Source of the DNA: Desulfuromonas sp. TF
GTDB taxonomy: Bacteria > Desulfobacterota > Desulfuromonadia > Desulfuromonadales > ATBO01
Direction: 5' to 3'
Assembly: GCF_000472285.1 (NCBI RefSeq)
Contig: NZ_KI421413.1
Location: forward strand, 1 to 37,986
Length of the DNA stretch: 37,986 bases
A model generated the notes under the pieces. That model saw only the letters and a list, made by a program, of their open reading frames with translations, did no database searches and was not told where the DNA came from. Position 1 is the stretch's first letter. The number at the start of each line of letters is the position of its first letter. Shown here piece by piece: positions 33,497-37,986 of this stretch. The translations under genes were made by a program, and so were the position numbers.

Positions 33497-35215
33497 ATGT
33501 TTTTTTTCCGTCTGCCGATTCTGTTTCTGATCTTTCTTCTGGCTGCCTCCGCAGGCACGGCGGCAGCCGATGCCGAAAGCGCCTACCGGAAGGCGAAAGA
33601 GGGCTATCAGCAGCTTCTGAAATCATCTAAACAGCAGCTTTATCGAAGCAACTGGGAAAAGGTGATCGACGGGTTTATGCGGGTCCGCGACACCTATCCC
33701 CGGCATCCTAAGGCTGCCGCTGCTCTGTATATGGCGGGCAAGTCCTGCCAGGGACTGTATAAGATATCCAGGGTGAAGAAAGATGCCGGGCGGGCCTTCG
33801 AACTCTACTCCCTTCTGGCGGAAGACTATCCGGAAACCTCGCTTGCAGACGATGCTCTTTCCCTGGCCGCCGGCATCCAGGAAGAGGTTTTCGGCGACTT
33901 TTCCCAGGCCTATGCATGCTATCGGAAGGTATGCGAACAACACCCTTCAGGGGATATGGTCTCCGCGGCCCGAAAGAAAATGATTGAATTGGCCCGCTAT
34001 GCTCCGTCCCGGCCGCCTTCGCAGGCAGCGGATCTCAAGGCTTCGGCCTCGGATTCCACGGTGATGGGAATCCGCTACTGGTCCAAATCCGACTATACGC
34101 GGATCGTCATCGATCTGGGCGGCCGCGCTGATTTTACCTCCAATGTTCTCGCTCCGGATTCCCGCGGGAGCGTTCCGCCCCGTATCTATGTGGATGTGCC
34201 GGGGGTCACCCTGGGGCCGGAAATGGTGGAGACCATCGAGGTGGGAGACGGGCTTCTGCAGAAAATCCGCACTGGCCGCCCCGATGACAAGACGGTGCGA
34301 GTGGTCCTTGATCTGGTCAGTTTCCAGGATTACAAGGTTTTTCCCCTTGAAGACCCTTACCGTATCGTCATCGATGTTGCCGGTGCCGGTGCTCCTGAAC
34401 TTACGTCCAATCCCGCAGAGCTGAGGTCGCTGCCGCCGGGAGCGAAGGACGGCATCGCCGGAATCCTGGATCAGGTCCCTGGTGACAGCCCGCTCAAGGT
34501 CCGCATCCCCCCCGGCAGAGCGGGCAAGGGGTTGAGACGCATCGTTGTCGATGCCGGTCATGGTGGAAAGGACCCCGGGGCGATCGGACCCAAAGGAGTC
34601 ATGGAAAAGGATGTGACCCTGGCGATGGCCAAGGCGCTGGCCCGTTCGCTGGAGAAAGAACTGGGCTGCGAGGTCATCCTCACGCGGGACAGCGATGTCT
34701 ATCTGGATCTCCCGGAGCGAACGGGAATCGCCAACAGGGTGGGGGCGGATCTTTTTATTTCCATCCACGCCAATGCCAACCGCAGTCGTGATGCCTATGG
34801 GGTCGAGACCTTCTATCTCAACTTTTCCAAGAACGACAAGGCTGCGGATGTAGTCGCCCGAGAAAACGGCACCACGCTCAAGGAGGTCGGAGACCTCGAA
34901 CTCATCCTCTTCGATCTGATGGCCAATTCCAAGATCAACGAATCGAGCCGCCTCGCCGCCGAGATTCAGAAATCCCTTGTCGAGGATCTGAGCAGACATT
35001 ACTCGCATATCAAGGATATGGGAGTGAGGCAGGGGCCCTTCTATGTGCTTTTGGGAGCCACCATGCCTTCCGTTCTGGTCGAGACGGCTTTCATCAGCAA
35101 CAATCGTGAAGAGGCCCGTCTCGCCGACCGGAAGTTCCAGCAAAAAACCGTCGAAGCCATCACCCGGGGGGTTCGCAGTTATGCCGTCGCCCACAACCTG
35201 ATTGCCACGAAATGA
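33497..35215 (+). CDS. N-acetylmuramoyl-L-alanine amidase with AMIN domain and N-terminal TPR-like region
   Basis: A 572-aa exported cell-wall amidase (AmiC type) that cuts the bond between MurNAc and the stem peptide. Signal peptide about 1-24. Then TPR-like helices (about 27-168, with YRSNWEKVIDGFMRVRDTYP and a sol-sol repeat pattern), an AMIN domain (about 188-295; binds envelope/peptidoglycan) and the Amidase_3 catalytic domain (about 347-568). Zinc ligands are H355 (DAGHGGKDPG), E370 (GVMEKDVTL) and H424 (SIHANA); catalytic E529 is in VLVETAFISN. The TPR-plus-AMIN front is longer than in E. coli AmiC. It starts three bases after mutS and ends in an ATGA overlap with glnD. Confidence 0.93.
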   Translation: MFFFRLPILFLIFLLAASAGTAAADAESAYRKAKEGYQQLLKSSKQQLYRSNWEKVIDGFMRVRDTYPRHPKAAAALYMAGKSCQGLYKISRVKKDAGRAFELYSLLAEDYPETSLADDALSLAAGIQEEVFGDFSQAYACYRKVCEQHPSGDMVSAARKKMIELARYAPSRPPSQAADLKASASDSTVMGIRYWSKSDYTRIVIDLGGRADFTSNVLAPDSRGSVPPRIYVDVPGVTLGPEMVETIEVGDGLLQKIRTGRPDDKTVRVVLDLVSFQDYKVFPLEDPYRIVIDVAGAGAPELTSNPAELRSLPPGAKDGIAGILDQVPGDSPLKVRIPPGRAGKGLRRIVVDAGHGGKDPGAIGPKGVMEKDVTLAMAKALARSLEKELGCEVILTRDSDVYLDLPERTGIANRVGADLFISIHANANRSRDAYGVETFYLNFSKNDKAADVVARENGTTLKEVGDLELILFDLMANSKINESSRLAAEIQKSLVEDLSRHYSHIKDMGVRQGPFYVLLGATMPSVLVETAFISNNREEARLADRKFQQKTVEAITRGVRSYAVAHNLIATK

Positions 35216-37911
35216 ATCCAAAAAAATCTCCAAATTCGAAAGTTTTCTTCTCTCCGGAGATGCTCTCCGATTCGTCCATCACTTACGACCGTCGGCGGGC
35301 GCTGCTTCTGCCCGCCGCCCGCTCCTTCATTGAACATCACCAGCAGCGCATCCACGAAGAACATCTCGGCGGCGCCGGCGGCAGGCGGGTGGTTGGCAGC
35401 CTGACCTCGTTTACCGATACCCTGCTGCGCAACCTTTATCGAGGAGTCTCCCTGGATCTCAACGACAGTCAAGGATCCTGCGCCCTGATTGGCCTGGGAG
35501 GGTATGGCCGCGGCGAGCTCAACCCCCGTTCCGACATCGACATCATGTTTTATTACGGGGGCAAGGAGAAGCGTTTCGCCGAAACCGTGTCGGAACGCAT
35601 GCTGTACCTGATGTGGGATCTCGGCCTTGAGGTGGGGTACAGCGTCCGCACGGCCAAAGACTGTCTTGAAATGGCCGAAAAGGATATCACGGCCCGCACG
35701 GCACTGCTGGACTCCCGTTTCCTGGTCGGCGACGAGGAGCTCTATAACGATTACGACCGGACAGTTCTGGATACGATGCTGCGCCGCAACAGCCAGTCTT
35801 TCATCCGGGAGAAGATGGAGGAAAATTCCCGTCGTCTAGGCAAATACGGATCATCCGTCTACCTGTTGGAGCCCAACATCAAGGAAGGGGAAGGGGGGCT
35901 GCGGGATCTGCATACCGCACTCTGGGTGGCGCAAGTCAAATTCAAAGCCCGATCTCTGCGCGATCTTATCATCAAGGGTGTCCTCACCGAACGGGAAGGG
36001 CAGTTCTTTGAAGAGGCCCAGGATTATCTCTGGCACATCCGCAATGAACTCCATTACCTCTCCTCCCGGAAAAACGATCAGATTCACTTCGATCAGCAGG
36101 AGAAAATCGCACGTTTTCTAGGATATCAGGACAATAAAAGAGCACCGGCCGTCGAGCAGTTCATGCAGGACTATTATGCGCATGCCACCCGCGTCGAGCA
36201 TCTTGCCTCTTCCCTGATCACCAAGGCTCTGCAGCAGGAACAGTCCACGTCCAGAATTTTCGGCTATATCGCAAGACGTCAGGTGGAAGAAGGCTTCTAC
36301 ATTCTGAGGGGCGAGTTGCGGCTCAGCCAGGAAGACCTTTTCACCCGGGAACCGTCCCGGATGATGCGGGCATTCGTCCTTGCCCAGCGGCACGGAGTTC
36401 GCCTCAGCGTACCGTTGAAGGGACTGATCAGAGAGAATCTGCACCGTATCAACGACCGGGTTCGCCGTTCCCGGGCGATGAGCGAGGGATTCTGGGAAAT
36501 CCTGCGAACTCCCCAGGGGATGTCCGACACCCTGATGGATATGCACCATCTGCAGTTTCTCAATCACTTCATCCCCGAGTTCGGCCGCATCTACTGTAAG
36601 GTGCAGCATGATGCCTACCATATTTACACGGTGGATATCCATTCGCTCTTTGCCGTCGAGGAAATCGCCAAGCTCTGGCGTGGGGATTACGCGGAGAAAA
36701 AACCACTGCTGACCAAAGTGGCCAATGATATCGAGAAGCGGGAGCTGCTTCTGTTGGCCGTCCTGTTCCACGATATAGGCAAAGGAGAGGGAAAGGACCA
36801 TTGCAACAAAGGGGCAGACCTCATCCCTACGATCGCCCGACGTCTTGGCCTCGGCAAGGAAGACAGCCGCCGGCTTGAATTCCTGGTCCGCAATCACCTG
36901 ATCATGGCCCATATTTCACAGCGCCGGGACCTCCACGACGACAAGCTGATCGAGCAGTTTGCCCAGAACATGGGGATGAGCGAAAATCTCAAGATGCTCT
37001 ATCTCCTGACCTTTGCCGATATCAAGGCGGTCGGTCCCGACGTATGGTCCGAATGGAAAGGCTTTCTTCTGCAGGAACTCTATGAAAAGGCCTACGATCT
37101 TCTCGAACGAAGTAATTTTCGCCTGGAGAAAAGGTCGGAGAAGGTTCGCAACCGCAAAAGGAAGGTCGTTGACCTTCTCGAAGACGAATTCGATTCCAAG
37201 GTCGTCAAGGACGCCCTCAAGGCCATGAGCACCCGCTATCTCCTTTCTTATCGTTCCGCGGAGATTGCCGAACACCTTCGCCTGGTTCTCAGCCGGGGAG
37301 ACCGGACACTGGCCATGAAGATGGAACACGGGCCGCAGGGCGAATACACCCAGGTCACCGTCTCTACCCTCGACGTGCCGGGGCTCTTCTCGATGATCAC
37401 CGGAGTCATGGCCGCAAACGGCATCAATATCCTGGGCGCCCAGATTTTCACCCAAAGCCACGGGGTGGCTCTGGATATTCTCCAGGTCGTCGGCCCGGCG
37501 GGGAAGATGATCAGCGATGAGAAGAAATGGCTGCGTGTCGAGGAGAACCTCACCTCGGTAATCGAAGGGCGGGTCAGGGTGGATGATCTCGTCAGCCAAC
37601 GCCAGCGCCCCAGCTTTCTGGCGGAGCGCCCACTTCCCCGGTATCCCAATCGGGTTGAGGTTGACAACGAGATCTCCGACGAATACACCGTCATCGATAT
37701 CTACGCCCACGATAAGGTCGGACTCCTCTACCACATCACCAAGACCCTCAAGGAACTTGGTCTTTACATCGGAGTTTCAAAGATTTCCACCAAGGTCGAC
37801 CAGGCTGCGGACACTTTCTATATACAGGATATCTTCGGCCAGAAAGTTCTCCGTCAGGATAAGATCGAGGAGTTGCGCACTCGGCTGCTGGAATGCCTCG
37901 ACGAGGATTAG
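35212..37911 (+). CDS. glnD: Bifunctional [protein-PII] uridylyltransferase / uridylyl-removing enzyme
   Basis: An 899-aa GlnD, the glutamine sensor that adds UMP to PII proteins when nitrogen is short and removes it when glutamine is high. Domains: nucleotidyltransferase with GLGGYGRGELNPRSDIDIM (about 94-112; metal Asp108 and Asp110), the linked helical region, an HD phosphohydrolase domain around residue 519 (LFHDIGKGEGKDHC), and two C-terminal ACT domains (about 714-780, TVSTLDVPGLFSMITGVMAA; and about 824-895, YAHDKVGLLYHITKTLKEL) that bind glutamine. All catalytic motifs are intact and length is normal. The start overlaps the amidase stop (ATGA). Confidence 0.96.
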   Translation: MNPKKSPNSKVFFSPEMLSDSSITYDRRRALLLPAARSFIEHHQQRIHEEHLGGAGGRRVVGSLTSFTDTLLRNLYRGVSLDLNDSQGSCALIGLGGYGRGELNPRSDIDIMFYYGGKEKRFAETVSERMLYLMWDLGLEVGYSVRTAKDCLEMAEKDITARTALLDSRFLVGDEELYNDYDRTVLDTMLRRNSQSFIREKMEENSRRLGKYGSSVYLLEPNIKEGEGGLRDLHTALWVAQVKFKARSLRDLIIKGVLTEREGQFFEEAQDYLWHIRNELHYLSSRKNDQIHFDQQEKIARFLGYQDNKRAPAVEQFMQDYYAHATRVEHLASSLITKALQQEQSTSRIFGYIARRQVEEGFYILRGELRLSQEDLFTREPSRMMRAFVLAQRHGVRLSVPLKGLIRENLHRINDRVRRSRAMSEGFWEILRTPQGMSDTLMDMHHLQFLNHFIPEFGRIYCKVQHDAYHIYTVDIHSLFAVEEIAKLWRGDYAEKKPLLTKVANDIEKRELLLLAVLFHDIGKGEGKDHCNKGADLIPTIARRLGLGKEDSRRLEFLVRNHLIMAHISQRRDLHDDKLIEQFAQNMGMSENLKMLYLLTFADIKAVGPDVWSEWKGFLLQELYEKAYDLLERSNFRLEKRSEKVRNRKRKVVDLLEDEFDSKVVKDALKAMSTRYLLSYRSAEIAEHLRLVLSRGDRTLAMKMEHGPQGEYTQVTVSTLDVPGLFSMITGVMAANGINILGAQIFTQSHGVALDILQVVGPAGKMISDEKKWLRVEENLTSVIEGRVRVDDLVSQRQRPSFLAERPLPRYPNRVEVDNEISDEYTVIDIYAHDKVGLLYHITKTLKELGLYIGVSKISTKVDQAADTFYIQDIFGQKVLRQDKIEELRTRLLECLDED

Positions 37912-37986
37912 CAGGCTGATGAAAAACGCCCATCTGCGGCGTTGGCCTCATCCTTCGTCAACGACGTACCTTCCAGGTACGCCTTA
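37912..37986. repeat. Dispersed-type intergenic repeat (partial, runs off the window)
   Basis: Right after glnD lies a structured stretch. AACGCC-CATCTGC-GGCGTT (stem 6, loop 7) is followed by CTCATCCTTCGTCAACGACG and GTACCT-TCC-AGGTAC (stem 6, loop 3). This combination, reading on the other strand as GTACGT...GACGAAGGATGAGGCCAACGCC, is one I recall as a frequent intergenic repeat in Geobacter/Desulfuromonas genomes. The first hairpin could also serve as a terminator-like end for glnD. Confidence 0.55.

Overview
The window looks like a piece of a Desulfuromonadales-type (Geobacter/Desulfuromonas/Geoalkalibacter-like) chromosome. Support comes from a seven-heme NapC/ImcH-like inner-membrane cytochrome, rubrerythrin, an in-frame UGA (selenocysteine) peroxiredoxin, candidate sigma-54 promoters, several multi-domain signalling proteins, intergenic hairpin repeats of the kind that litter these genomes, and a mutS that starts with the geobacterial-looking [10 protein letters not shown]. 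The assignment rests on gene content and is an inference; there is no rRNA or tRNA gene here.

Layout. 1-1.3 kb: 5' part of an OmpA-like porin and a PfpI/DJ-1 protein. 1.3-2.0 kb: a spacer with one promoter-preceded 43-aa membrane micro-protein. 2.0-5.0 kb: cupin and DMT transporter pair, a small orphan protein, a Sec-peroxiredoxin coupled to a lipoprotein, and a methyltransferase. 5.1-10.6 kb: redox island with the multiheme cytochrome and a tightly overlapping three-gene operon (FAD/NAD diaphorase, Mo/W formate-dehydrogenase-type catalytic subunit, 4Fe-4S subunit). 10.7-13.4 kb: AI-2E family permease with a leader minicistron, then aroE-aroK. 13.4-17.1 kb: small membrane protein, rubrerythrin, a DUF4382 lipoprotein behind a sigma-54-like promoter, dienelactone hydrolase, DoxX, and a decayed SRPBCC fragment. 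17.2-19.0 kb: a receiver-histidine kinase fusion and a PAP2 phosphatase. 19.2-22.5 kb: envelope proteins (small protein, cupredoxin lipoprotein, Pal-like lipoprotein, beta-barrel protein, duplicated DUF2845 protein). 22.5-26.3 kb: YjdM/PhnA-like, flavin-binding PNPOx-like, AcuC/HDAC-like deacetylase and a CoA-transferase-GNAT fusion, the last three overlapping. 26.5-28.7 kb: a GAF-containing chemoreceptor behind a leader of four consecutive hairpins, the last terminator-like. 29-30.5 kb: CDF metal transporter and a hypothetical protein. 30.7-37.9 kb: mutS, AMIN-domain amidase and glnD in one compact unit, followed by a dispersed-type repeat at the window edge.

How the genes fit together. The 5-10.6 kb island would move electrons from the quinone pool outward (cytochrome) and between formate and NAD(P) (soluble formate dehydrogenase). 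Peroxiredoxin, rubrerythrin, DoxX and the cupredoxin fit oxidative-stress and envelope redox work in an anaerobe. The deacetylase beside an acetyl-CoA hydrolase/transferase-GNAT fusion suggests a protein-acetylation switch comparable in logic to AcuA/AcuC. The most notable items are the selenocysteine peroxiredoxin with a SECIS-like hairpin, the CoA-transferase-GNAT/deacetylase unit, the formate dehydrogenase on a sulfhydrogenase-type diaphorase, and the structured chemoreceptor leader.
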